A stretch of DNA of 64,000 nucleotides from positions 1 to 64,000 of the forward strand of contig NZ_JBEBRB010000004.1 in the NCBI RefSeq assembly GCF_040395035.1. The letters are read 5' to 3'. The translations under genes and the position numbers were made by a program. Origin of the DNA: Parapedobacter lycopersici_A (lineage in GTDB: Bacteria; Bacteroidota; Bacteroidia; Sphingobacteriales; Sphingobacteriaceae). Under the pieces are notes generated by a model. It was not told the origin of the DNA. It saw nothing but the letters and a program-made list of their open reading frames with translations, and did no database searches. Shown piece after piece: positions 15,966-25,075 of this stretch. Each line of letters opens with the position of its first letter. The stretch's first letter is position 1.

Positions 15966-16859
15966 CTATTTAACCCCCTTTACGTTCATTTTGAGCGTAA
16001 ATACTTTGTCACGTGCCGTAATAAAGAGAAAATCACGTTCCGGGCCGCCGAAACACACGTTGGCGGTCCAGCCCGACGGTACCGGGATGTGGTCAATTTG
16101 GTTGCCATCGGAGTCGTACACGGTTACACCTTTTCCGGTCAGGTAGATGTTTCCCTGTTCATCAATGGTCATTCCGTCGGAGCCCTGGGGTGCAAAAAGC
16201 CGTTTGTCGGAAAGGGAGCCGTCGCGGCGGATGCGGTAGCGGTAAATTTTACTGTCACCGATATCGGCGACATACAGGAATTTGCCATCGGGTGTCCCGA
16301 TTATGCCATTCGGCTGCTTAAATGCGTCGTCGAGACGTTTCACCTGTCCTTTGTGGTAAACATACAATGCCTGCGCCTGCATATCGGGCGCGGTGCGTTC
16401 CCAGTAGTCGCGCTGATAATAAGGGTCGGTGAAATAAATCAGTCCGGCAGGGGAGACCCATACATCGTTGGGGCCGTTGAATACCGAATCACGGTACCCC
16501 GTAGCTAATTTCTCCAGGCTCTCGTCCATACCGATGCGCCACAGCTCGTTGTGCTCATCGGCACAGGCAATCAGAAAACCTTCCCGGTCGACATACAACC
16601 CATTGGAGCGCCCTGCGTTTTCCATAAATACCGAAAGGTTGCTATCAATCCCGTATTTCCAGATACGGTTATTCGGCTGGTCGGTAAAAAACACGTTGCC
16701 GGCCCTGTCTGCTGCCGGGCCTTCGGTAAAGCTGAACTGGTCGCCAACCAGCCGAAGTGTATCGGAGGTAACCTGGGCTAGGCCCGATTGGGTAACGGCC
16801 AGTGCCGCAAGCAGCAAAAAGTAATGTCGTAGTGCCATAATTCCGGTTTGTCTATTCAT
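15966..16859 (-). CDS. Exported SMP-30/gluconolactonase family protein
   Basis: A 297-aa protein with a signal peptide and a six-bladed SMP-30/gluconolaconase-like beta-propeller. Motifs: FTEGPAADRAGNVFFTDQPN with the metal-binding Glu, NGPNDVWVSPAGLIYFTDPYY, and a late GSDGMTIDEQGNIYLTG. Homologues hydrolyse sugar lactones; the substrate here is unknown. Two starts are possible: ATG 16859 (used here) or the ATG seven codons later (16838), which gives a cleaner signal peptide MALRHYFLLLAALA. It follows the OmpA-family gene by about 36 bp. Confidence 0.87.
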   Translation of the reverse strand: MNRQTGIMALRHYFLLLAALAVTQSGLAQVTSDTLRLVGDQFSFTEGPAADRAGNVFFTDQPNNRIWKYGIDSNLSVFMENAGRSNGLYVDREGFLIACADEHNELWRIGMDESLEKLATGYRDSVFNGPNDVWVSPAGLIYFTDPYYQRDYWERTAPDMQAQALYVYHKGQVKRLDDAFKQPNGIIGTPDGKFLYVADIGDSKIYRYRIRRDGSLSDKRLFAPQGSDGMTIDEQGNIYLTGKGVTVYDSDGNQIDHIPVPSGWTANVCFGGPERDFLFITARDKVFTLKMNVKGVK

Positions 16860-16895
16860 CCAAAGCTAAAAAATTATCCGGCTCCTGCCAAATAC

Positions 16896-18821
16896 CTATT
16901 CGACGATCTTGAACGCGGTCCTGCGGTTGAGCTGCCGGCCCTCGGCCGTTTCATTGGTGGCCACGGGCTGTGAGAGACCGTAACCCCTGTAACTTAACCT
17001 TGCCGGTGCGATACCCGCATTAATCAGGTAATGATGTACCGCTTTAGCCCGGTTTTCAGACAACCGCTGGTTGTAAGCCGCATCACCCGTATTGTCTGTA
17101 TGCCCGCCGATCTCGATCCGGACGGACGGGTTCAGTACCAGGAAGTCGACCAGGTTTTTGATGTCACTTTCTGACTGGGGCAGCAGGCGATAGTCGTCGT
17201 AATCGAAAAAGATGTTATTCAATGTTTCCGTTTTACCCGTTTTGATCCGCGACAGCGCAATGCGGACTTCATATGCATCGTTCAGTTTCGCCGGGTCGTT
17301 GAGTGGGTAATGTTCGGAAAAAAAGAGGTATCCCGGCTGCCTGACATGAAGTGCGTATGTTTCTCCGAAGGGGAGGGGCGCAAGGAAAGTGCCGTCTTCG
17401 TAATCCGCCTGCTCCCGATACAGCACCTGGTTTGTCTGGATATCGGTTATCGTTACCAATGCCTGCAAGGGGGTATCCGTCTCCGTATCCACTACCGTTC
17501 CCTTCAGATAGGCTACCGGGTGTGGTCGCAGGATTTCCGGAAGCGAAACAAAATAGATGTCCAGTCCGCCGAGGGCATCCGGTCTGCGGGAGGCAAAAGC
17601 GGCCTGCTTGCCATTCATGCTGACGGAAAATGCGCTTTGCTCCCGATGGTCATTGATTGGGGAGCCAAGATTGACGGGAGGTCCCCAGTTTCCGGAAGTG
17701 TCCAGTGCGGTTTTAAAGATGTCCTTTTCACCGAACCCCGGCCAGCCGTCCGACGCGAAATAAAGCGTCCGGTTGTCGGCATGGATATAAGGCGAGCTCT
17801 CGTTACCGGGCGTGTTTACCTCCGGTCCCAGGTTCAGGGGCGTGCCCCATTGCCCGTTTTCCTGAAGGGAAGTCCGCCAGATGTCGTAGCCACCCTGCCC
17901 GCCGGCGCGGTTGCTGACGAAATACAGCGTACGGCCATCGGCACTGAGTGTCGGCTGCGCTTCCCACCCCCGTGTGTTGACCGGCGCTCCGAGGTTATGC
18001 GGTGTGCCCCACCCACTGCCCTCACGCCGGGATAGGTAGATGTCACAGCTGCCCAGTCCTCCGGGACGGTTACATCCCGTAAAAAACAAGTACTTGCCGT
18101 CCGGCGAGATGCAGTGTGCACCCTCATTGTAGGAAGTCGAATTGATCGCGCCCGTCAGCAGGGCCGCCGGCTGCCAGTTGCCGCTGCTGTCGCGTATGCT
18201 TTCGTAGAAATTCTCCCTGTTTGCTGTCTTTCGGGTAAAAATGATCGTTTGCAGGTCGGCCGTAAGCCTCGGAAAGTACTCATCATATTCACTGTTGATG
18301 GCAGCTCCAGGGTTTTGTAGCCGGACCGGCAGCGGTTGTCCGAGGGCCTGCAGGCTGAACGTGCAGTCGGCGATATATTTCCGGGCAGCCTGCACCGTTT
18401 CAGTCGCTGCGCCCGGTGTTGCAGCATACCGCTGCAGTGCCGTGCGCGCTTCGGCATACTGGCCGGTGAGCAGGAGGCTTTCGCCAAGGCCGAACCAGGT
18501 TAACGGAGTTAACTCAGGTGCCAGTTGCGTCACTTTTTCGTAATGCGGTATCGCCTGTTCGTAGGCCTTTTGCCGCCTATAGAGATCGCCAAGCTGCTGG
18601 TGTGCTGCGGCAAAACCAGTGTCAGCGTCCACCGCCGACCGGAGCGAAGCGGCCGCCTCATCATACTGGCCGTTCCGGAGCTGGGTAGCCGCTTTTTCAA
18701 ATGCCCGCTGTGCCTGCCTGTTATCCGAATGCAGCTGTGCATATCCCGGCATGGATGCCAGCATTCCGCATAACCACAGGAACATGATCAGTAAGCAGCT
18801 GGATCTTAGCGGAAACATCAT
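16896..18821 (-). CDS. OmpA family protein with TPR and PD40 (WD40-like) repeats
   Basis: A 641-aa envelope protein. After a signal peptide (about 1-28, ending MPGYAQ) come tetratricopeptide-like helices (about 33-150), then PD40/TolB-like propeller repeats with phrases such as DEYFPRLTADLQTIIF and SADGRTLYFVSNRAGGQGGYDIW (about 185-430), then a carboxypeptidase-regulatory-like linker. The C-terminal OmpA peptidoglycan-binding domain (about 535-641) contains IEIGGHTDNTGD and LSENRAKAVHHYL. This layout is widespread in Bacteroidota and appears in the PorE/SprF-linked protein group, but gliding or T9SS genes are not present next to it. Start is 1 bp beyond the crotonase stop, so the genes are coupled. 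Confidence 0.9.
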   Translation of the reverse strand: MMFPLRSSCLLIMFLWLCGMLASMPGYAQLHSDNRQAQRAFEKAATQLRNGQYDEAAASLRSAVDADTGFAAAHQQLGDLYRRQKAYEQAIPHYEKVTQLAPELTPLTWFGLGESLLLTGQYAEARTALQRYAATPGAATETVQAARKYIADCTFSLQALGQPLPVRLQNPGAAINSEYDEYFPRLTADLQTIIFTRKTANRENFYESIRDSSGNWQPAALLTGAINSTSYNEGAHCISPDGKYLFFTGCNRPGGLGSCDIYLSRREGSGWGTPHNLGAPVNTRGWEAQPTLSADGRTLYFVSNRAGGQGGYDIWRTSLQENGQWGTPLNLGPEVNTPGNESSPYIHADNRTLYFASDGWPGFGEKDIFKTALDTSGNWGPPVNLGSPINDHREQSAFSVSMNGKQAAFASRRPDALGGLDIYFVSLPEILRPHPVAYLKGTVVDTETDTPLQALVTITDIQTNQVLYREQADYEDGTFLAPLPFGETYALHVRQPGYLFFSEHYPLNDPAKLNDAYEVRIALSRIKTGKTETLNNIFFDYDDYRLLPQSESDIKNLVDFLVLNPSVRIEIGGHTDNTGDAAYNQRLSENRAKAVHHYLINAGIAPARLSYRGYGLSQPVATNETAEGRQLNRRTAFKIVE

Positions 18822-18822
18822 A

Positions 18823-19575
18823 TCAGGTATTAGTCAACCGGCTCCGGGCCTCCGGGCCAACGATTAAACGTCCGCTGATGGCCGCCTGCCTGTCAAGCAG
18901 CTCGTCCCAGTCGTCGGTACCGCGCCACAGGGTCTGTTTAAGCGCGGTAAGTGCCGACTGGCTTTTGTCCATCAGCTGAGTAGCTAATTCCCCTATGGCA
19001 GCATCCAGTGCCGTAATATCAGGCTGTATGCCATGCAGCAGTCCATGTTGTGCTGCCCAGTGGGCGTCGAAAAACCGGGTGGGATTAAGCGATAGCACGG
19101 TCAGCGCTGAAATGCCGGCTTTCCGTTCAATGGCGGGGGCGATGACAAACGGGCCAATGCCGAGATCAATCTCGCTGAGTCTGATGGCGGCATTTTCCGT
19201 TGCGAGGCAGTAATCACACGCCGCAATAAGTCCCACGCCGCCGCCAACAGCCTTGCCCTGCACCCGACCAATAACGAGCTTTGGCGAGCTGCGTATGGCA
19301 TTGATGACCCTGCCGAACCCGGAAAAAAAAACCTTCCCCGCCGTCTCATCAGGGATGGCCTGTAATTCGTCAAAACTCGCCCCGGCACAGAATGTCTTTT
19401 CACCGGCGCTCTGCAATAGGATAAGCCGGGTCTGTTTCCGGGTGCCGGCGTCATTGATCTGGTCAGCCAGGCCGCTGAGCAGGGCGGAGGGCAATGCATT
19501 GTGTGCGGGGTGGCTGAAGGTGATCACCGCCAGGCCGCTTGCATTAATTTCCGTTTTGACAAACCCCGGTTCCAT
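18823..19575 (-). CDS. Enoyl-CoA hydratase/isomerase (crotonase) family protein
   Basis: A 250-aa crotonase-fold protein. The first oxyanion-hole segment is TFCAGASFDEL (61-71) and the second is GKAVGGGVGLIAACD (108-121). Compared with classical enoyl-CoA hydratase, the first catalytic glutamate (GGGCEL in rat crotonase) is Gly115 here, while the second glutamate is kept as Glu135 in LSEIDLG. That makes a standard hydratase reaction doubtful; isomerase, hydrolase or another crotonase reaction is possible. It lies 29 bp after manC and overlaps the OmpA gene region closely, so it is within one minus-strand operon. Confidence 0.85.
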   Translation of the reverse strand: MEPGFVKTEINASGLAVITFSHPAHNALPSALLSGLADQINDAGTRKQTRLILLQSAGEKTFCAGASFDELQAIPDETAGKVFFSGFGRVINAIRSSPKLVIGRVQGKAVGGGVGLIAACDYCLATENAAIRLSEIDLGIGPFVIAPAIERKAGISALTVLSLNPTRFFDAHWAAQHGLLHGIQPDITALDAAIGELATQLMDKSQSALTALKQTLWRGTDDWDELLDRQAAISGRLIVGPEARSRLTNT

Positions 19576-19604
19576 AAAGGACTATGTTTTTGGATGCAGT
19601 ATGA

Positions 19605-20687
19605 TTAAATGTATTTATTCCCGAATTTATCTTTTACATCCGCGACAACCTGTTTGACCCCCTGTTCCTGGTCCTGCGGGCAGATCATTAATGTGTCGTC
19701 CGACTGAACGACAATGAAATTATGCAGCCCCTTGATAATAACCAGTTTGTCTTTTGGGGTGTGAATCATGCAATTGGAGGTATCGTATACGATGACATTT
19801 TCGGACGAGGAGGCAACATTACCGAGGTAGTCCTTTTCCGCCAGCTCATATACCGAAGTCCAGGTACCCAGGTCCGACCAGCCGAAGTCCGCCGGAAGCA
19901 CATAAACGTTGTCGGCTTTTTCCATTACGGCAAAATCAATGGAAATATTGACACAGCGTACAAAAGCACCGGAGATGAACTTGGCTTCCCGGTCCGTGTT
20001 ATATACGTCATCACCCTCCTTAAATACGTCATTCATTTCCGTCTGGTATTTGTCAAAGGCGGCGATGATGGATTTAGCCGACCAGATAAAAATACCGGCA
20101 TTCCAGAGGAAATCACCGCTTTGGAGAAATGTTTTAGCCAGTTCCAGGTTGGGCTTTTCGGTAAAGGTTTTTACTTTTTTGAAACCCGGCACGGACGCGC
20201 TTTTGCCATACTGGATATAACCATATCCGGTGTCGGGCCTGGAAGGCTTGATGCCCAGGGTGATCAGCCAGTCGTTGCTGGCCGCGCAATTCAATCCCTT
20301 CACGATGTTGCGCACAAATTCGTCGGTTTCCAGAATCAGGTGGTCCGCGGGGGCCACCACGATGGTGGCGTCGGGGTTCAGCTGCTGGATCTTGTGGCTG
20401 GCATAGGCAATGGAAGGCGCGGTATTGCGCATAATGGGCTCCAATATCAGCTGGTTGGGAGTCAGTTTCGGAAGTTGCTGAAGCACCAGGTCGGCATATG
20501 ACTCATTCGTGGCTATGAAGATGTTGCGTTCGGGAACAATCTTGCGGAAACGGTCGTAAGTGGCCTGCACCAGCGTTTTCCCGGTGCCCATCATATCGAT
20601 AAACTGCTTTGGCAGGTTGGTACGGCTTATCGGCCAGAACCGGCTTCCGACCCCTCCCGCCATGATCACAGCATAGTGGTTTTTCAT
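19605..20687 (-). CDS. manC: Mannose-1-phosphate guanylyltransferase
   Basis: Forms GDP-mannose from mannose-1-phosphate and GTP for envelope polysaccharide. The 360-aa protein is the single-domain form without the C-terminal isomerase domain. The nucleotidyltransferase signature MAGGVGSRFWPISR (10-23) with PKQFIDM is clear, and FGWSDLGTW and FTEKPN complete the family pattern. It follows kdsD by about 70 bp on the same strand, linking two sugar-nucleotide/LPS precursor genes. Confidence 0.95.
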   Translation of the reverse strand: MKNHYAVIMAGGVGSRFWPISRTNLPKQFIDMMGTGKTLVQATYDRFRKIVPERNIFIATNESYADLVLQQLPKLTPNQLILEPIMRNTAPSIAYASHKIQQLNPDATIVVAPADHLILETDEFVRNIVKGLNCAASNDWLITLGIKPSRPDTGYGYIQYGKSASVPGFKKVKTFTEKPNLELAKTFLQSGDFLWNAGIFIWSAKSIIAAFDKYQTEMNDVFKEGDDVYNTDREAKFISGAFVRCVNISIDFAVMEKADNVYVLPADFGWSDLGTWTSVYELAEKDYLGNVASSSENVIVYDTSNCMIHTPKDKLVIIKGLHNFIVVQSDDTLMICPQDQEQGVKQVVADVKDKFGNKYI

Positions 20688-20759
20688 GGGAATAAATTAG
20701 TTATTGATATACGCTCTGTTTTCAGCAATCGGTGTTGGCCGGTTGCTACCTATTATCGT

Positions 20760-21728
20760 TTAAATGATCCCTTCCCGCAGCAGGTCGTGCAGGTGTACGA
20801 TCCCGTCGTAAACCTGATCGTCATTTACCACCAGCAGTTGCGTGATGTTGTACCGGCGCATCAACTCAAACGCGTTGACCGCCAGTTCGTCGCGGCGGAC
20901 GGTTTTGGGCGACTGGCTCATGATCTGTCCGGCTGTCAGCTGATCGATGTGACTGTACTTTTCGAGCATGCGGCGGATGTCCCCATCCGTAACGATGCCG
21001 GCCAGGCGGTTGTCTGCCACAACGGCAACCGCGCCCAGCCGATGCTGGGTAATTGCAACGATCACTTCCTTCACGGGTGTATCTGGTCCTACACTGGGCT
21101 TGCTGTTCTGTTCCGCCAGATCGGCCACCTTAAGGTATAACCGTTTGCCCAGTACGCCGCCCGGATGGAAACGGGCAAAATCGCGGTCGCTGAACGACCG
21201 GCATTCCAGCAGTGCAATGGCCAGCGCATCACCCATGGCCAGCTGGGCCGTGGTGCTGGTGGTGGGGGCAAGGTTATGCGGGCAGGCCTCTTTCTCTACG
21301 GTCGTATCCAATATGAATGCTGCCTGTTGCGCCAGGTAAGAGTCGGTGTTGCCTACCATGGCCACCAACTGATTGCCAGTCTGTTTCAACAGGGGAACCA
21401 ATACCTTGATTTCGGGGGTATTGCCGCTTTTCGAGATGGCCATCACGAGGTCATCCGCCTGGATCATGCCGAGATCACCGTGTATGGCGTCGGCCGCATG
21501 CATAAAAATAGCCGGCGTACCGGTAGAATTCAATGTGGCCACGATTTTCTGGGCGATAATGGCGCTTTTCCCGATCCCCGTGAGCACTACCCGGCCTTTA
21601 AGGCCGATTATAGCCTGAACCACGGCTGCGAAACCGTCGTCAATCCGGGCCGTCAATTGGCTCAATGCGGCGGCTTCTTCGGTCAGCACAGCGGTTGCAA
21701 TATTTTTGATTTCGGAATTGCTTTTCAC
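20760..21728 (-). CDS. kdsD: Arabinose-5-phosphate isomerase (KpsF/KdsD)
   Basis: Interconverts ribulose-5-phosphate and arabinose-5-phosphate, the first step to Kdo of LPS. The 322-aa protein has an N-terminal SIS domain (about 35-170; GKSAIIAQKIVATLNSTG, AADAIHGDLG and SKSGNTPE are typical) and two C-terminal CBS domains (about 205-320). The start codon is GTG at 21728. A -7 box TATTTTTG lies upstream at 21763-21770 (minus). recQ is divergent; kdsA, the later Kdo gene, lies beyond recQ on the other strand. Confidence 0.95.
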   Translation of the reverse strand: MKSNSEIKNIATAVLTEEAAALSQLTARIDDGFAAVVQAIIGLKGRVVLTGIGKSAIIAQKIVATLNSTGTPAIFMHAADAIHGDLGMIQADDLVMAISKSGNTPEIKVLVPLLKQTGNQLVAMVGNTDSYLAQQAAFILDTTVEKEACPHNLAPTTSTTAQLAMGDALAIALLECRSFSDRDFARFHPGGVLGKRLYLKVADLAEQNSKPSVGPDTPVKEVIVAITQHRLGAVAVVADNRLAGIVTDGDIRRMLEKYSHIDQLTAGQIMSQSPKTVRRDELAVNAFELMRRYNITQLLVVNDDQVYDGIVHLHDLLREGII

Positions 21729-21762
21729 AAATATATTTTATAATTTTAGATACTGATATGCG

Positions 21763-21770
21763 CAAAAATA
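21763..21770 (-). promoter_or_regulatory. -7 promoter element for kdsD
   Basis: TATTTTTG on the minus strand, about 35 bp before the GTG start, fits TAnnTTTG; no TTTG at the -33 position. A second match, TATATTTG at 21728-21735, overlaps the start codon and is less likely to be used. Confidence 0.45.
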
Positions 21771-21824
21771 TGTTATTTTGGGCATTATTTAGTTATCAGT
21801 CTGGCTTATTTTGCGAAGGGCGAA

Positions 21825-24017
21825 ATGGAAATCGAGAAAATACTTTTTGATAATTTACAGGAATTTTTTGGTTTTGACACATTCAAGGGCGACCAAGAGG
21901 CCATAATCACCAACATTTTACAGAAGAAGGACACCTTTGTGATCATGCCTACCGGCGGGGGGAAATCCATTTGCTACCAATTACCGGCATTGATGAGTGA
22001 GGGCACTGCCATTGTGATTTCGCCGCTTATCGCATTAATGAAAAACCAGGTTGACCAGCTGCGGTCGTTTGGCGGGGATGATAGCATTGCGCATTTCCTC
22101 AACTCGTCGCTGAACAAGAGTGAAGTAACCCGTGTACGGCAGGATGTGGTATCGGGCAAAACCAAATTGCTTTATGTGGCCCCGGAATCGTTGGCAAAAG
22201 CTGAAAACATCGGATTCCTGAAGCTGATTACCATTTCGTTTGTTGCGGTGGATGAAGCCCATTGTATTTCGGAATGGGGGCATGATTTCCGGCCGGAATA
22301 CCGTAAGATCAGGCAGGTGATCAACTCCATTGACGAAAACATTCCGGTTATTGCCCTTACCGCCACAGCGACACCCAAGGTGCAATCGGACATCCGCAAG
22401 AACCTGCAGATGAACGACGCCACTTTATTTAAATCGTCCTTTAACCGGCCGAACCTCTATTATGAAGTCCGCCCGAAGCGGAATGTGGTCAAGGAGATCG
22501 TCCGGTTCATCAAGAATAATACCGGCAAATCGGGCATCATTTATTGCCTGAGCCGGAAAAAGGTAGAGGAGATTGCAGAGGTCCTAAACATCAACGGCAT
22601 CCGCGCGTTGCCGTACCATGCGGGCCTGGATGCAAAAACCCGGGCCGATACACAGGATAAATTCCTGATGGAAGACGTAGATGTTATCGTAGCCACCATT
22701 GCCTTTGGAATGGGCATCGATAAACCCGATGTGCGTTATGTGATCCACCATGATATCCCGAAAAGCATGGAGGGTTATTATCAGGAAACCGGTCGTGCGG
22801 GACGCGATGGGGGCGAGGGTCACTGCCTGGCTTTTTATTCGGAGAAGGATATTGAGAAACTGACCAAATTCATGAAAGATAAGCCGGTATCGGAGCGCGA
22901 AATCGGTACGCAGATCCTGAAGGAGGTGATTGACTATTCCGAGTCTTCCGTGTGCCGCCGCAAGCAGATCCTGCATTACTTCGGAGAGAACTTTGATGAA
23001 ACCGGCTGCAACAGCATGTGTGATAACTGCAGTTCGGAACGGGTATATTTTGATGCGGATGAATCACTGCTGGATATGCTGAAGTTTATACAGCAGCAGG
23101 GTGATAAATTTGATGATCATCACATTATCAACGTGTTTATGGGGCAGAATAACCAACCCATATCCTCGTATAAGCACGATGTGCACCCCTCATTCGGGAG
23201 CGGAAAGGAGCATGGCTCTTTTTACTGGAAGTCATTGGTAAGGCAGGCCGTGCTGAATAATTTTCTGGCGAAAGATATCGATAACTACGGACTGCTTGTA
23301 CTGACCGAAACAGGTAAGCGGTTCATCGAAAATCCGTATCACATCAAATTCATCCTGAACAAGCCAATGGAGACCGCATCAGAGGATGGGGCGGAGGAAG
23401 TGCTGCAACAGGGAAGCAGCGCCGTGGATACCCAGCTGTTGCAGTTGTTAAGGGACCTCAGAAAGAAAATAGCCAAGCAAAAAGGGCTGCCGCCATTTGT
23501 CATTTTCCAGGATCCGTCGCTGGACGAGATGTGTACACACTACCCCGTTACGCTGGACGAGCTGAAGCAGATCCACGGCGTGGGCGCAGGTAAAGCAATG
23601 AAATTCGGCGGGCAGTTTGTTGAGCTGATCAAGACATATGTGACGGAAAATGAAATTGACCGGCCCCAGGATCTGGTGATTAAGGGAACGGCCAATAAAT
23701 CGGCGTTAAAAGTTTCTATTATCCAGAATATCGACCGTAAAATCGGTTTGGAGGACATCGCTTCGGCAAAAGGCATCAGCTATGAAGACCTGCTCCGCGA
23801 GGTGGAGTCGATTGTCAACTCCGGCACAAAACTTAACCTGGCTTATTTTGTCGACGAGCTTATCGACGAGGACCGGCAGGACGAAGTATTTGACTATTTC
23901 CGAAGTGCCGAAGTGGACTCCGTTGAAGAAGCCCTGCGTGAGTTAGGCACAGATGATTATACGTATGAGGAAATCCAGCTCATGCGGATTAAGTTTATGT
24001 CAGAATTGGGTAATTAA
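21825..24017 (+). CDS. recQ: ATP-dependent DNA helicase RecQ
   Basis: 3'-5' DNA helicase in recombination and repair, 730 aa. Walker A MPTGGGKSICYQLPA (about 44-58) and the DEAH box VDEAHCISEWGHDFRPEY are present, with helicase motif VI QETGRAGRDG. The zinc site is built from CRRKQILHYFGE and CNSMCDNC. A winged-helix RQC domain follows, then an HRDC domain (about 530-610), then a further C-terminal helical region of about 100 residues common in Bacteroidota RecQ. The start ATG at 21825 gives MEIEKILFDNLQEFFGF, normal for the family. Confidence 0.96.
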   Translation: MEIEKILFDNLQEFFGFDTFKGDQEAIITNILQKKDTFVIMPTGGGKSICYQLPALMSEGTAIVISPLIALMKNQVDQLRSFGGDDSIAHFLNSSLNKSEVTRVRQDVVSGKTKLLYVAPESLAKAENIGFLKLITISFVAVDEAHCISEWGHDFRPEYRKIRQVINSIDENIPVIALTATATPKVQSDIRKNLQMNDATLFKSSFNRPNLYYEVRPKRNVVKEIVRFIKNNTGKSGIIYCLSRKKVEEIAEVLNINGIRALPYHAGLDAKTRADTQDKFLMEDVDVIVATIAFGMGIDKPDVRYVIHHDIPKSMEGYYQETGRAGRDGGEGHCLAFYSEKDIEKLTKFMKDKPVSEREIGTQILKEVIDYSESSVCRRKQILHYFGENFDETGCNSMCDNCSSERVYFDADESLLDMLKFIQQQGDKFDDHHIINVFMGQNNQPISSYKHDVHPSFGSGKEHGSFYWKSLVRQAVLNNFLAKDIDNYGLLVLTETGKRFIENPYHIKFILNKPMETASEDGAEEVLQQGSSAVDTQLLQLLRDLRKKIAKQKGLPPFVIFQDPSLDEMCTHYPVTLDELKQIHGVGAGKAMKFGGQFVELIKTYVTENEIDRPQDLVIKGTANKSALKVSIIQNIDRKIGLEDIASAKGISYEDLLREVESIVNSGTKLNLAYFVDELIDEDRQDEVFDYFRSAEVDSVEEALRELGTDDYTYEEIQLMRIKFMSELGN

Positions 24018-24098
24018 GCCATTAGCCGCAGGCTTTTAGCTGTCCGGGTCAATTAACCCCGACCGGCTGATTATATGGTTAATACTAAGCGAAAAAAG

Positions 24099-24914
24099 AT
24101 GATTCAGCAGCATATTCCCGGCATCAACCATGCCGATTCCCCGAATTTTTTCCTTATGGCCGGTCCATGCGCAATTGAAGGCGAAGAAATTGCACTGCGC
24201 ATTGCGGAACGCATTGTAGCCATTACGGACCGGTTCGCCATTCCCTACATTTTCAAGGGGTCCTATCGAAAGGCCAATCGCTCCCGTGTGGATTCGTTTA
24301 CCGGCATCGGCGATGAAAAAGCGCTTCGTATACTGGCCCGGGTGGGCCGGGAATTCGGGGTGCCCACGGTAACGGATATCCATGAAAGCCACGAGGCGGC
24401 CATGGCTGCCGAGTATGTAGATGTGCTTCAGATTCCGGCATTCCTCTGCCGGCAAACCGAATTGCTCAGTGCGGCGGCAAAAACAGGGAAGACCGTCAAC
24501 ATAAAAAAAGGGCAATTCCTTTCCGCGGATGCCATGCGGTTCGCGGTCGACAAGGTAATCGATTCCGGCAACAGCAAGGTACTGCTGACCGATCGGGGAA
24601 ATACGTTCGGTTACCAGGATCTGGTGGTGGATTTCCGGGGTATCCCGGAGATGCGGGGTTTCGGTGTACCGGTTGTGATGGACTGTACGCATTCCCTGCA
24701 GCAGCCCAACCAATCTTCGGGCGTTACCGGCGGTAAACCTGCCCTGATCGAGACCATTTCCAAGGCCGCCATTGCCGTTGGTGCCGACGGACTTTTTATT
24801 GAAACCCACCCGGACCCAGCAAACGCCAAATCCGACGGGGCCAACATGCTGCACCTGGATCTGCTGGAGGGCCTGCTGGAGAAATTGCTGCGGATAAGGG
24901 AAGCAATCCGGTAA
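24099..24914 (+). CDS. kdsA: 3-deoxy-8-phosphooctulonate (KDO-8P) synthase
   Basis: Condenses arabinose-5-phosphate with PEP to Kdo-8-phosphate for LPS. The protein is 271 aa from the ATG at 24099; an in-frame ATG at 24075 would add eight residues, but the later start matches relatives from memory. LMAGPCAIEGEE places a Cys at position 24, where the E. coli enzyme has Asn, so this is the metal-dependent class. FKGSYRKANRSR, DVLQIPAFLCRQT and THSLQQPNQSSGVTGG are diagnostic. It follows recQ on the same strand and complements kdsD on the other side. Confidence 0.95.
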   Translation: MIQQHIPGINHADSPNFFLMAGPCAIEGEEIALRIAERIVAITDRFAIPYIFKGSYRKANRSRVDSFTGIGDEKALRILARVGREFGVPTVTDIHESHEAAMAAEYVDVLQIPAFLCRQTELLSAAAKTGKTVNIKKGQFLSADAMRFAVDKVIDSGNSKVLLTDRGNTFGYQDLVVDFRGIPEMRGFGVPVVMDCTHSLQQPNQSSGVTGGKPALIETISKAAIAVGADGLFIETHPDPANAKSDGANMLHLDLLEGLLEKLLRIREAIR

Positions 24915-25048
24915 GCGCAGCCGGCTAAACGGTGTTTTAGCAGAGGTGCGGGGGCGCACGAAAGACAATCCGCGGTTCCGTGGGTTTTGCGAAAGCAATT
25001 GGTCATTTTGTTATGCTATAATCGGATGGAAATATTACGTCAAAACCA

Positions 25049-25056
25049 TATCTTTG
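25049..25056 (+). promoter_or_regulatory. -7 promoter element for lepA
   Basis: TATCTTTG matches TAnnTTTG 20-27 bp before the ATG at 25076. It argues against the in-frame TTG at 25061, which would be at or before the transcript start. The -33 region is a poor match. Confidence 0.5.
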
Positions 25057-25075
25057 CCGTTTGAAGTCGATTTAT

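Noticed and set aside
19722..20501. 259-codon frame antisense to manC
   Set aside because: Shadow of manC; no protein family pattern and no start signals.
24036..24998. 320-codon frame antisense to kdsA
   Set aside because: Lies wholly opposite a clear enzyme gene; GC-rich codons give long antisense frames, and its sequence has no domain-like pattern.
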